A DNA stretch of 64,000 nucleotides from Acanthaster planci (lineage: Eukaryota > Echinodermata > Asteroidea > Valvatida > Acanthasteridae). How positions within the stretch are numbered: the first letter of the stretch is position 1; the number at the start of each line of letters is the position of its first letter. Below are positions 1 to 13,800 of this stretch, one piece after another. A program made the position numbers and the translations under genes. The stretch is from assembly GCF_001949145.1 (NCBI RefSeq), contig NW_019091593.1:98101-162100 (forward strand), given 5' to 3'. The notes below the pieces were generated by a model. That model did no database searches. It was not told where the DNA came from and worked only from the letters and a program-made list of their open reading frames with translations.

Positions 1-1650
1 CCGTCAGCCGTGTGCTTGTTTTTGTAGGCCTTCTCCGGCAACTCAACACAGACAGCAAAGTTGAACCCAGCTCCAACTTTCCTGACAGTCAGTAACTATG
101 CTTGTATTAGTCACGATAGAGTGTATCCATATGATTGTGTTTTGTTAGTGACTGATCCGCGATGCTCTCTGCATCGCTTTTTGTTGATATGAAACCAGAC
201 TAAACAGATGCTCTACTTATTCACGGAAACCATACATGTAAACAGTACACACAGCAAAGGCTTGCTTACCGGTACCTCAGTGAACAAATTAGTGACGTAC
301 ACGTAACAATGGAAATCTGCATACATGTACATGTATGTCCACAGTTGCATAAGTTTAGTGAAATTTTCTGGTACAGCAGAAATTGGGTCCTGTGTAATAA
401 GTGCCAGTAATAGCAGTACTATACAGAAAACATTTTGGATACAAAAATGTGGTCTTCTTTTCCATTGTTATGTGTAGTAAGATGTACTCAAACGATGCAG
501 AAAAGCAATGAAGTGCGCATTTAACGTCAGTTAATATAACTCTATTTGTTGTAATTATTTTCCCCGTCTATCACGCTGCGTCCAATCAACAGCTACAACC
601 ACTCGACAAATACTGAATGAATAAAATTCAATCTAATTCTAAACATAGCTGTACATCATGTACATGTACATTGTGCACACACAGAAACAATTATTGTGTT
701 GTTACCAGTAGCTACAGCATACTTGGAACCGGTACATATTGCTGAATATTTGTTAATTGCAGCTGGGCCCAGTGTCACAAGCGGGATCAAGAAAATTCAA
801 TATCTGCTTGAAATTCATCTAGCCTTTTCCTGTATTGCATATACAGTACAGATGGTTTTTTGGGGACAGATGCAATATTTGTTTGTCAAAAGATACAATT
901 ACAGTGTGGGTGTATGTATGTACATTGCTCATGTGTACGTGCATACCAGTATATTATCAAGTTGTGGTCATTTAGACAGAATCCTAAAAAATGTAGCATG
1001 CATACAATGTAGGCATTTGGAGGGTTTGAAGGGTGAAGGAATGAAGAGGCAAATTTTCTTGCACAAAAGTTCAAGGAAACTCTAGACAGAGTACTATCTT
1101 TCAAAGCCATAATGGTCATTTTCATAATTTTTCTAAAAGATGTCAAAATTGATCTGAAACATTTTTCCCGGTGTCACATAATATGTACGCACAGTACATG
1201 TCAATATAGAGTCATGGGCCCTTTCCTCCTTGTGTTATCACAGTCTTCATTGTGTCTGGAAGTGAACCAATGAGCCTACGTGTTCATTCTCAGATGTCCA
1301 CATTCACTCAACACTACAGTAGCTCATCATATTGTGCTTCATCTCTGTATCAGGAAATCATTTGTGAGTGCTCATGAGAAGTGCACACCGTGTCATGGTT
1401 GTGGTGACGTGTGAGGAAACTATATTGTTGAACCAAATTGTTGGAATGTAATTTAAACATTTTTGCCAAACATTTTTTTATTTTCTAACTCAAAAGATAT
1501 GAATGGGAAGAAATATGTGATTAGTCAGTCAGTAGTTGCTGAAAATGCCCCTCTCATTTGGCTCAGGGAATTGTCAGCATCCAGTCTCCGGATCTGATCT
1601 CCAGCTAAGAACATGCTTATTCCCTTATTAATTACACATGTATCTGCCAG
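1..1650. other. Upstream of gene A: no gene recognised
   Basis: No convincing exon. An AG-flanked segment at 28-90 reads open for a short stretch but matches nothing I know. A dispersed repeat lies at 105-218. The missing first coding exon of gene A was searched for by its expected R-P-V-Y-type motif and not seen. Confidence 0.5.
105..218 (+). repeat. Dispersed repeat, copy 1 (second at 20517-20630)
   Basis: The two segments share colinear blocks such as ttgtat(t/c)agtca(c/t)gata, tccatatgattg and ttgttgatat/cgttgatat. They are clearly related but diverged; family not identified. Confidence 0.6.
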
Positions 1651-1808
1651 GTTTCTGGGACGGCACCGATGCTCAGCCAAGACTGCTAAGGCTTGCTTTT
1701 TCAAGCTCTTCCCGATTTTTGTCTGGCTACCAGCGTATGATGTGAAGCATGACCTATTGGGGGACTTTGCCGCCGGTCTGACGGTGGGGATTATGAGGCT
1801 ACCTCAGG
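1651..1808 (+). CDS. Gene A exon 1 (first visible): cytosolic N-terminus and start of helix 1
   Basis: Encodes [17 protein letters not shown], then [20 protein letters not shown], ending MRLPQ. The WLPAYDV..DLLGD block is the SLC26 signature ahead of helix 1. The acceptor after ctgccag gives phase 2 entry; the donor GTAGGT at 1809 leaves in phase 1. The in-frame ATG at 1613 lies upstream of the acceptor and is probably intronic, so it is not taken as the start. Confidence 0.85.
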
Positions 1809-4800
1809 GTAGGTGTTCATGCATACCATGGGGAATAAAAACTTGAATTGATGGCTTTCTGAATCAAATCACTGTTTTGTGTGCATTGTGGGGCTGAAGT
1901 GTAATATCCATACCAACGATTCAGCAAAACCTTAACAAGGCTTTGCACTGTACAGGGTACATTCTTGTAAGCACGTCTGTACCAGGGGTATTGGAGTATG
2001 TATAAAATACGAAGATATTTGTACTATGGTACAATGTAGGCCTGCCGGTACTTGCACATGCCTTGTGTACATCCGTATGTAAAGGAACATTGGCACTATT
2101 GGTTTCACTGGTGCCACACCTTTGCTTTCATTGAATTCCACGTGTTTCAAAATCACGGCTGGAGAAAACTTGAACAGGAGCACTGTGAATGCTGCTATGG
2201 CAATTCCATGGTTAGTTTTGTTACATTTAAGCCATGTTGCAGTGAGCTCTTACATGTACATTATCCCCACATGACCCAACATTTGTATTGATTGAATCTC
2301 CTTGTTATTGGTACCATCAATAAGATACATGTACATTTTACCATGATTTTAGTACAGTGATTAACAGCCAAATTAATTAGACTTGATGCATGTATGTGAG
2401 CTTGAATTTGAAATTTAATCTTGGTTTAGTTACATGTACAGTACATGTACATTACCAAACATGGACACGGATGAAAAAAATACATGCACATGTGTCATTG
2501 CAAACAGAGTTCCTTGAAGTTGGATACTACTGAATAAAATGATATCTGTGATTACTCACCGACTTAAATGTTTTTACTTTCCTTTCTCGTTTTTTCTCAT
2601 TGATAAAAAAATCTTGTTTAGTGTACTTTAAATATACATGAACATTTAAATACGTTTTATATGGTTAGTAGTACACTGTACATGTATATATACATATTAT
2701 GAATGTCACAGTTGTCTATCCGTCATTGGCACAAGTGAAGATATTGAAGAAACTATTAAAACAAAAAAGCTTTCGTAGAAGAGAATATAAACATTTCTGT
2801 TTGACTTCATGACAAAACGTATTTTAAAGCAATATGTGACCCACTCTGTGAAAATGAGTCTTAAGTCACCAGAGCCACTTTTTCAGTTTTCATTTGTACT
2901 AGAAAGAGCAAATTGACTTTTTGTTTTGATGTATTACTCAGTTTGGCATCCTAAATGAAAGTGGATACTCCATGGTGAAAAATGCTGTAGGTTCCTATTG
3001 ATTTACACTTTGCAAAATCATTCTGAAGGGCTCTTACTCAAAAGTGGCTCATTTTCACAGAATGGGTCACATATGTTCATATCATTGGCACATCATTCAA
3101 ATGAAGTTTCATTCTTTTTCTTGTTCTGTTCAATTCGATACCAAATTTGTGGTCTTGGTGTTTTTATATCTGTGAATACTACAAACGATGTATATTTGTT
3201 AAATTTGCATAATTTTTGAAAAAAAATTCTTTTTTGGCAAAATTTCCATAGACCTGTTTCCTGCAACTGTGCATTATATTAAATACGTGTTTTTTTTTTA
3301 TATTTGCCTTGTTGAGGTTGTTTAGTTTCTTCATTTGTGCATTCAAGGTATGGCTTACGGTCTCTTGGCCACCCTGGCACCAGTCTATGGCCTGTACACA
3401 GTTTTCTTCCCAGCTGTTCTCTATGCAATGATGGGCACATCGAGACATCTTTCAGTTGGTGAGTGAACATCTTACAGGTACAGGGATGTAAGATTTCCAG
3501 AAATTTCCACCTCTGGTTCATGACTCGTGAGCACGAGTGACCACATGGTTGGAATGCTTCGGCCATATTGGAACCACTAATAAATCGCACCGTAAATAAT
3601 GGCGATGTATTTTCCATGTGTGTTTGTGTGAACAATCGTGTGCAAAGTTTTCAGTGACAAGTGACCGTGTTTTGATAGAAATTTTTGATCAACATGGAAG
3701 TTGACCGGAAAGTGGACATTAAGGAATTTTTCAACAAGAAAAGAAAAAGCACATAGAAAAGAACTAAATAGGCCTAGGCCTAAAGTCTACTACAGGTGTA
3801 TTAGGAACAATCATCAATTCTACGATATCTTAATTATAGTACCTGTTTGATTTCATTTGAAATAGGTATCTCAAACTGTTGATTTTTTTACCTGTGGAAA
3901 CCTTAATTAGCCCCCGGGGGTTGAGGGGGGTTTGTCTCCTTGACCCCCACCCAAGCATTGCCCTTGGACCCCACCAGGGGCCCTTAAGCAGGCCCCAGGG
4001 TTTGCACACCTCCTGGAAAACCTTGAAAATCCTGGAATTTTATACCCATCCTAGAAAGTCCTGGAAAATGCTAAATTTTTAAAAGAAGTCCTGGAAATTC
4101 CTGGAATCGCAGGAAATTCAATATCACTTTTAAAATGAGACAAAAATACCTAGTAAACTGCGACAGAAATTTAGCGTGATCGATCTGAATTTGAATAGTC
4201 AAATGCAATATCCATGAAAACAAAGGGAGAATTTTGTTTTGTTTTAAGTGAGAAAAATTGCACTGTAGAGGCAGAGATGAAAAGCGATAGAAATCTTAAC
4301 AAGGATTCAAAAAGTAAATTATTCATTAAAAAGTTTTAAAGGACAAGAATTATTGTTCATCTCTAAATCTTGCAAAATCATGGCTGGAGATACCCCTAGA
4401 CATGAGAAGCTATTATACATGTAAAATGTGTGCGTTATTGCAACTGATTTTGTATATAGATCTTTAATCAACAATTTGCTGGTCGGTACGAGTGAATATT
4501 TGGATATTTGATCGAATTGAAGGTTGAATCTTCTAATAGTGAGTTATTAGAATTGACTCAGGCCTAGAGGTACCGTAGTACATGTACACTGCAAATTCCC
4601 TTTCTTTTAGCAGTATGTATCAATTTATAAGTGGAAATAAAGATGTATGCATACCAGATGAAAACTTTAATTTAGCAGGATTGCACGACCAGAGGTCAGC
4701 TACTCCTTGGTATAGTGTTCTACTGGCTCTTATCTTTATCGCAATAACTGTAAATATCAAAAACTGATTACATTGGTCATGTGTTCTTAAACTCTGTATT

Positions 4801-7800
4801 GATTTTAGTTTTACCACAGTGGAATCTCTTTTACATTTTCTAACAAATGTCATTTGCATATACATGCGTAAGTATTATAGAAATTGCTCCCAGTTTCAGG
4901 CCATTATTTAGATTTGTGAATCTTTGTATGGTACATGTACCTATAACTCTATGGTTTGTGGTAAAACAGTGATCAGGGAATCATGATTCATTATTTTTCA
5001 ATGCATACAGTAAGTGCATGAATATCACTTTTATATGTACATATATCTTTGTTCCGTAGATGCCCACATGTACAAGTACATGTACATGGATGTACATGGA
5101 TGTACAGCATGTATGCATGTACATGTACATGTTCACTTGTTTGTAAACCCTTTTTTGCAAGGGTTTCATGACAAAATGATAATGGTTACTATTTTTAGCA
5201 ATTCATTTACAAATTAATTTGTACCAGTAGAAAAAAAAATGGATATATAAAGGATACATGTTGCTATTACATGTAGTTTGTGTCCAGCAGGTCCATGCTT
5301 TTTATTGAAATACATGTACATGTACTGTATGCACATGTGTGTATGTATTAAGCTCTGCTCACATGTACATGTACATGTACATCCGACAGCGTTAAGGCTT
5401 TGGGAAAAAGACTGTACAGTCTTTTTGAACCACTTTCTACATGAAAAAAAAACATGAAACAGCTAATAGTTTAAAATTAAAATCAAAATGGAACAAAATT
5501 ACGTGTAAAATGTAAGACTAAACTAAGGATAAGAATATCTGTGCATTAATCAAAAAATAAAACAGTAAAGTGAACATGATATAAACCCCTTTCAGTTCTA
5601 CTGGTCATGCTGGTAGGAGGATCAAATACTGTAAGAATTTGAATGGACAGTCACATGCATTTTTAAAATGACTGCAGCTCACTGTAAAGCTAAAAGTAAA
5701 AGTCATATTAGAAATGAAATTGCTCAATAAAAGCAAATGAAATTAAGAAGTCGAAAATTCAAGACAGAAGTTTTGAAACACATTCAGAAATGTTTATGGA
5801 GATTATTCTGCTCATTTGCTTTAGGAATGAAATGAATGATATAGGAATACCTGAAACAATTGGGACAGGCAAAAGGAATGTAAAATTTTTGGCTGTTTTT
5901 ATTTTGTTGAGGCTAGATAAAATTCTTTGAGGATATTTTAATGTTGAGGAAGCCCTTTATAAGTTTAAACACATCAGTTAACCCCATGAAAGAATTTGTT
6001 TATAGTTTGAAGATCAGTCTAGCGTTTAGATAAATCCGAGGAGACACCGTTCTTAAGGGGTCATTGCACTCGCGCACATGTACACACACGCATGCGTATT
6101 GTGGCAAGTCATATTGGTCAGAGGAATGTAATGCATGCATACCACCTGCATGCAAACAGGATGGCCCCAAGTAATGGCTTCCATTTCTGGTCAAGGGATT
6201 TGTCTATGTTGTCCAATTAATTGTCAAAGCTTACTTGCCAGTATCTGCAGATCAGTCAGACACTTTGATTTTTGTACACATTCTACAGCATAAGAGTGCT
6301 TTAGTCTGTATGGGCACCAGGCTAAACATCCGTAATCTTGTCGAGATCAGATAAGAGAAAATGTAAAATTTCTTCAAAATGTGCATGTACACGTGCATGT
6401 ACATGCACTTGTACTGCATTCACATGTATGTGTTGTTTTCAGGATGTACATGTACATGAACAATACATGTACATGAACAATACATGTACATTTATGTACC
6501 ATACGTGTACCATAATCACGATAATGTGGTATTGACATTGTCATAAATTGTCTTCTGTACTGTTCAATTGAACATCTGTCTTGTCTTTCAGAGTCAATTT
6601 GTCCACTTCTGTACACCTGTTTGTACATATAAGCCTTATTTTGGAGGGCTTTACTGACAAAATTATGAGAATTATTTTTTTTGCAACGACATGTAATTAA
6701 AAATAATGTGTATCCGTAGATGACAAAGATACCAGGATATCTACGGGTATGGTGTAGGACAGACAAGCAGCATATATACGCATGTACACGTACATATGAA
6801 TGTGTACCTGTACATGTGCAGGACTTTGCAATTGAAAGTTGACTTAGGAATAGAAAATTGTTTTGTATTTGTTCTCTTCCCATGGAATTCATTTTCATTT
6901 CACAAAATGTAAAAGCAGTTTCTCAAAGTGGGAAAATATTTTCATACGTGTATTTGCAGATGTGGGCAAACATTTTTATCCCTTTTCACTCTTGTAGGAA
7001 ACAATTTCCAGTCTTTTCACACAATTAAGGGGAAAAGATATTTTAACACCATTTTGCATGAGTCAGAGAACATTTTCATACCTTTTCACACAAATGGAAA
7101 AAAGCCTTGTGAAATGTGAATTCTTGTGAATGTGAATTGTTTTCACAAAATGTCTGATTCTCATTCACATCGTAAACTTTCAATTGCAGTGTATTGCATG
7201 TGTTTTGAGAATATTTGTGCAGGATTTTCAGGTGTACATGTATTTAGACATACACGTAAAAGGTCATCTGTTTGTATGGATATTCAGTTGTTTTGACCAT
7301 GTGTCTTGTCTTTCAGCCACATTGTCAACACATACACTGTACATGTGTTGGTACCAGGGATTTGGTTGATTTGTGAAATTCCTGAAATGTGAAAGCAAAA
7401 ATTACATGTGTATTGTGCACACAAACTCTATAAAGTTTATGCACTGGAATCACCATGCTCGCTTAAAAATTCTCATTTCAAGAAAGAAGATCCCATACAT
7501 AATGCACAAGTATGCATACAGAACTGATGCTTACACGTAGGTCCACTGAAGCATTTTGGATCCATGATAGTTGTTATACCATATAAATCAGGCAGTTTAT
7601 TTATAAAAGGGCAGAATGAATCAGAATCATAGTAAATGAGTAAACAAATTCAGACACCTGCTGCCTGTCTGAAATTCATATACAAAGTGATTAAGAAATG
7701 TGCATTAGTTTCCAGCAGAATTTTAAAAGTACATTGCTAGAATTATACATGTACATGAAAATATACTGGTACCGGTACACTTTCCTGAATTGGAAAAATA

Positions 7801-10800
7801 ACACGGATGCCTTTGGGTATGTACACGGACATACATTGTACATGTATGTGCACATGCATTAATTTGTTAATACATTACATAATGTATTAACAAATATGCT
7901 TTTCCTTATACATACGTGTAGATTGTGCATAGTTAATGCATTTAATAGAGTGGTAGTTACATGTATGTTGTTTAGTATTTGCCAAGAGTCATGTTCAATT
8001 TTACTGCAACACGTATTCACAGTATGAACAAGCTCAAGGACATGGATGCTTATTAACAAATGTACTACTAAGGTAAAATAAAGTACTGATTCCAAACTAT
8101 CAAAGTTTTGTAAAAGGAGTTAAGTTTTCAGAACTAATGCACTCATAAGTATGGGCACTTAACCAAGAGCTTTCTCCTTAACATCTCAATTTCAACAAAG
8201 CTGTTCTGATCTAACATCTAACAGGCATGAATGTTTTTCTCTCTGCCTTGAGTCTGTAGGCGTACCGTAAGTTGTTTAGAGTGTTCATTGAAATTACACT
8301 AGAGTAAAACATTGCAAACATATGTGTATGGAACATGGCTAGAAACTGAAATTTATTGGCTAGTTTTACCCATACCCAGGCCTCGACCTCAACTTTTTGG
8401 CCAAAAGTGCCTTTAGAAATCTTAGGGCATTGCAGCCAAGTCAATGGGCATCAAGGCCAATTCAGACTTTTGGACATAAAAGATAGGATCCCTGATTAAT
8501 TTCGTGTACATTATAACATGTGCACCATGTGAGAGTAGTTGAACACAAATTTATGCGTAGGTGTACAGCTACAAGTTATATTTCCACTTCCTTCCCGAGC
8601 TTTTAAAAAAAAAAACAATGAAAAACAAAAGTTTCAAAAGGTTCAACTCTTTGCATGAATAATTTGTTATAGGGCCTGTATTTTTTTAGAGTGTTGATAA
8701 TGATTAGAAAGTTACGTAGGCTGTTATGTTTTACTTCTTAAGAATTACATGTATCTAGTATGCGAAGACTGCTATGCCTATACATGTACATTGTACACCG
8801 ACCACTGTGTGCATACACAGAGCATGATGAGGGAACACCTCACTCCCCTGGATTGACTTCAAAATAACTACACTACAGAAAAACAAAATACAAACAAGAT
8901 CACAAGATAAGCTTTTGTGGCTTGACTTGCACTAAATGAACTCCGATTTTTGTGTTATTTATTCTTGAACTTGAATTTTTGTTGAGGCAACTTTGCATTA
9001 ATTCAATGCTTGAAGTTGCATTTATTTTTTCGTACATATGTGTGTCATCATCCATAAAGCAGGGAGCTGTAGTCTCAGCCACCTACATGTTCCCATCTGT
9101 ATGTTCATTACATACATACATGTAATGTACTGCACAAATAAACAAACAAACAGATAGTCTGGTTTTCAGTACCGCTAATCCGTACCTTTCTACCATGGTT
9201 TTGCTGTGGTGGGGTAAGAGACCAGACCAGTGCTTTCTGATACTACGGATCAAAAGTTTATAGCAGCAACAATAATGGCTACATAAGACACGTTCGGTAG
9301 ATTTTACTCTACTTGAGTAAAATCTACCTTGAAGGGCTGTGCGGCCAACTTGGCCATGGAATGAGGTTGTTTTCAGAGGCTTTGCAGCCATTACATTGGG
9401 TCATCCCAGCAATGGCCGCTTGTGGCCTGTGTATTGGTTTGGTACCCCCATGGATAACATTGAGGAATTGTATGGCAAAGGCAAGATACAGAAATTTATT
9501 AAATGAATCAAATATCACCGCACTGCACGTACATGTACATCTTCATCTTTATGTAAACTAAAACAAATTTTCAAAATTCCAATCCATTTGTTATCTACTG
9601 TGAAGAATCACTGATGATCATTTTTTTGTATTTGGAGCCATCGGATCCGTCGCACCTTGACTTTGGGAAACAAAAGGGAAAATCCCAAACAAGCCCACCC
9701 TCACATTCTTAGAGTACTTGAATTTCAGAATTGTAATGTTTCAAAACCTGCTCAATTCTTGAGTTGAGAATGGTCAAGGTATGTGTACACATCATGGGTA
9801 CAGGTAAGGATTTATTTAGGGATTTTCCCCATTTTTGGCCCCATTGTTAAGGTATTCTGGGGCAGATCTGTGCATACATCTTGAATAAACAAACATATTG
9901 CTGGTAAACATTAGGCTTGGCAGTCAATGGATATATGCTGCAAATAAACAAGAAAATCTGAGAAGGCTTCCTGTTGATACTGATCAATGACACCTTGACT
10001 TTGATCCTATAAAGTTGTGATAGAGAGGAATCAATAAGGGAGCAACAGTCTATGTAAACACTTCACTGCATGTACACATACAGAGTACATACCATGGTAT
10101 TTGAAAAGAAGCATGATTAAACTGATTTGTCAACAAATGCCCAACTTAAAGGATAATGGTCTGCACACAATGTGGTGCCAACAGCCTGTGGACAAACATT
10201 AAACACTACCTGGTACATTCCCAGGCTGGTCCCTCTATGGGCGAGGGGGATGTTAATTGGCTAACCAAATTCCGGGGACTTCAAGTGTCCCCAGAGTACG
10301 TAATATATGAATGTTGTCCCAAATTTACTGAATGTACATGTACATTCATGTACATGTTATTCCTCCGTGGTTTCCCTAACCAGTCTTTAAGGTACAGATA
10401 TCCCGGTACTTGTTTGTGCATTTTCCCTACACCTTCAGTTGTTACATCTTATAACTACTGACTGAATTGCTATAAAACTGGTATTACGTTGACTGTAATG
10501 ATGTCTTCAGTGATGCATGAATGCATGTACTGTACGTAACAGTGTATTTCTTCATGCCAACTTGCTCCTCTATAGGCAGCTTTGCTGTGGTGAGCATCAT
10601 GACAGCAGCTGCGGTGGATACAGTAGTGGAGGATACTAGGCCTACAGATGGCCCGTATGATGAGGGTCTGGAGAGGGCGAGGATTGCATCTTCTCTGGCA
10701 TTCCTAGTCGGTATATTACAGGTAATAAAGGGCTACTTTGTCTCTTTGACCACGAGCACGAGTCCCACGTGGATCTGTGACAGATTATTGTTGATGAACC

Positions 10801-13800
10801 CTAACATCGCAAACTTTTGATTTCTTTGCCTCTAGTACCTTGTCAGGGCAATGTTTTTACCTCAGATTTTCATGATAATTGAAATTTCATCAAGCTTTCA
10901 ACATTCCTGTTCATAAATCTTGAGTTTATGCACATGTACCCACGACAAAGTTCCAATAAAAATTCTCTTTTGAATTGATCTGCTCTTTTTTTCAAAGTGT
11001 ACGATGAACTCTTTAAAATGCTCAAAAAATAAGACAATGAAATAGTTTTCTTACAACCTCGGAGTTGATTATGTGAGGGGAGGTACAAGAATACTGATTT
11101 GTCCAAATTTATTCATATGTACATGTACTCAAAAAATTCTTGGATGTTAACATGGTGAATGTGGTATTTTGTGAGATCTATCTGAGTGCACCACATTAGG
11201 TAACACTCAGCTGAAGTTGTGTGCAATTTCTGGACACCTCTGTTTTTTTTATTTCGGATGAGAGTTTATGTCACTGAAATTGTTCACAAAGCAAGTATTG
11301 CAAAGGCAGTAGTACCAGCATTTTACGGAAATGAATTTGAAGCCTTTCAACAAGGGGTTTGTCAAAATTGCGTAAGGAAAATAGACAGAAAACATTGAAA
11401 TATGCCATGTCACAGGACTTGATCCATTGTACAAGGCAAATATTGTCAAAGTGATAAACACTGACTGGAGAACGAGCTTTGAATGAGAAGAAATGAGAAA
11501 TATTAATTGCAGTGCCTTAACAGCTATTCTGTAATTGATTTTTTAATTTTTACTGCCTTTATACCATCCAATATTGCATGTTTGAAATTGCTCACCGTGT
11601 ATATCAAATATTGACATAGTAATCTACATGTACTGGTGTATGTACCATAGGAAATGACTAGTAAGATGGTTCCAGCCAAAGGGTTATAGAGTATCGAAGT
11701 GTGACGTCACTGTGAACCAGAAAGTGCAGTGCAAACGAATGGAGTACGCGCGTGTTGGTTCACGTGCTGGTTCACATGCTCATGCCTTTTACACATTAAT
11801 TGTGCATGAGACGTATTCACTTCGGTACTCTATTTGGGTATTATTTGGCTACCCTGCTATATGCAAATTGCCTCCATGTTCTGACTTCAAAAATTCAGTT
11901 TCATACAGTATGGATATTTGTATTGCATGTGTTTTATAAGCAATCTAAGTCAATTTTACAAGTACATGTAATGTATGCAACTGATACAGGGACTTTCTTT
12001 TCTTTTGCACACAAAGGAAGGCCTGTTTATACTTTGCATGAAAGCAAATGCTAATTTGTGACATCAAATCAAATATTCGCATCGCAAATTTGTAAAGGTT
12101 GAACACATTGCGACTCGAGCAAAATTTTGCCACAAATTTGTCATGACGTCGAATTTACTTCACTTTAGCATTTGCCTGAAGTGGGAACTGGCCTTTACAC
12201 TGTATGGAGAAGTTTCTTAGTGTTAATTCAAGTAGTGCTTGATAAGCTGTCATTCATGCTGAGAAGGAAATTTTTTATATATATACAGGGTTGGAGTTAC
12301 TGTCAATGTCTTTATTGTTCACCTTGTCCATGTAGCTTGGCCTTGGAGTTCTCAGGTTAGGTTTTGTCAGTACCTACTTGGCAGAGCCTTTGGTCCGTGG
12401 CTTCACAACTGGTGCTGCCTTCCATGTCTTCAACAGCCAGTTCAAGTATTTATTTGGTATAGAAGTCAGGAGATTCAATGGACCTTTTTCAATTTACAAG
12501 GTAAAGATTGTAGTTGCATTCCTGTTAGTATATCCACCTTGAGAAGAAGCACCCTCTCATTAGTTGAAAAGAGCCATATTGGTCGGGAGTGTTCATTTTG
12601 TTGGTAGCGATGTGACCATAATACGTGCATTTCATAGTTCATCAACCAGCGAAATTCAGTTCTGACTAAAGGAGCCTCCATAAAGAAAATTGCGTCCTCT
12701 CTTAGTTCAGCTCAAGGCTTGTAGAGGGTTCCCACATACACGTACCAGTCTGTAAGTTCATGCATGCTTCAGCCCGCTGCTTGGGGTGACCTCTGTTTCT
12801 TTCATTAACAGGCACAATTTGACCTTTGGTAGGCACAATGATTCCCAAACTGAAGTGGGTTTTGCATCACAAAATATTTGCAGTGAAATTCACTTGAGTT
12901 GGAATGTGTTCCAGTTTGTGAATTTGTAGAGTGGGTATTTGCTCTTAAGTTGTGTTCACATTGTGGTTATGCTCCAAGTTTGAACCAGCCTTGATGCATG
13001 TACCAAATGGAAACCTCCCTCACCAGAAAAAAACAACCTCCCCCCACCCCAAAAAACCCACAAAACAAAAAGTGCTAAAATGTAAATGCTTGCATATACT
13101 GTTAATTTTTGTATTTTTGTCCCTTTCTTTTCCTTCCCTGCAGACTTTCTATCACTTGTTTGTTAATCTGGCATCAACCAATGTAGCTGAGCTCATTATA
13201 TCTCTCATCAATCTGATTGCCCTGGTGACGGTTAAGGAACTTCAAGATAAATACAAAGACAAGATCAAGTACCCTATTCCACTGGAACTATTAGCGGTGC
13301 GTTCATTCAGTTGTTCTCGTCTACTTATTTCCAGCTACTGCCGGTACATTTCGTTGGATGCCCGGCAGAAGGGCGTAAGCGCACTTACGCCCTTTTGCTG
13401 GGAAGCATGATCACAGCAGAAAAAATGTTCCTGGCAAAAGGGCGTAAGAAACACACTCTCTTTATTTAGTAAAAACGGATATAATTTCTACTAAATCAAC
13501 CTGGGCTGTACAAAAAGCAACCTTTGAACAACTTATTAAAGGACTTCGGGTTTTTTTTGTTTACTTTTTGTTTACTTTTGCCAAGAAATCTTCATATTTC
13601 ATTAAATACAGTAGTTGCATAGTTTTGTCCTTTTGCTGGGAAAAGCAGTGATCATGCTTCCCAACAAAAGGGCCTAAGCATTTACGCCCTTCTGCCGGGC
13701 ACACAATGATTGAATGTCGGCCTGCAAGTTCATGATTTTTTTGTCTGTAAAACTAATTAATCAACGAATTATTCATCTTTGTGATTCTGGGTTTGATGTC

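Larger units (their letters stand above)
3459..10575. other. Gene A intron 2 (7.1 kb)
   Basis: No exon recognised. It holds many short TGTACATG arrays (near 5070-5130, 5310-5385, 6385-6490, 7740-7860), a degenerate tandem stretch of CCTGGAAA-type units at about 4008-4110, and perfect hairpins at 5405-5426, 7862-7895 and 9296-9328. Confidence 0.6.

Noticed and set aside
696-1085. 129-codon open frame upstream of gene A
   Set aside because: No recognisable motif, odd composition, overlapping open frame on the other strand; no splice or start context.
1613-1650. ATG at 1613 as the gene A start codon
   Set aside because: A splice acceptor sits between it and the conserved N-terminal block, and the resulting peptide lacks the family N-terminal motif.
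5060-7870. TGTACATG arrays as regulatory sites
   Set aside because: They occur throughout the window in introns and spacers without relation to genes, so they are treated as microsatellites.
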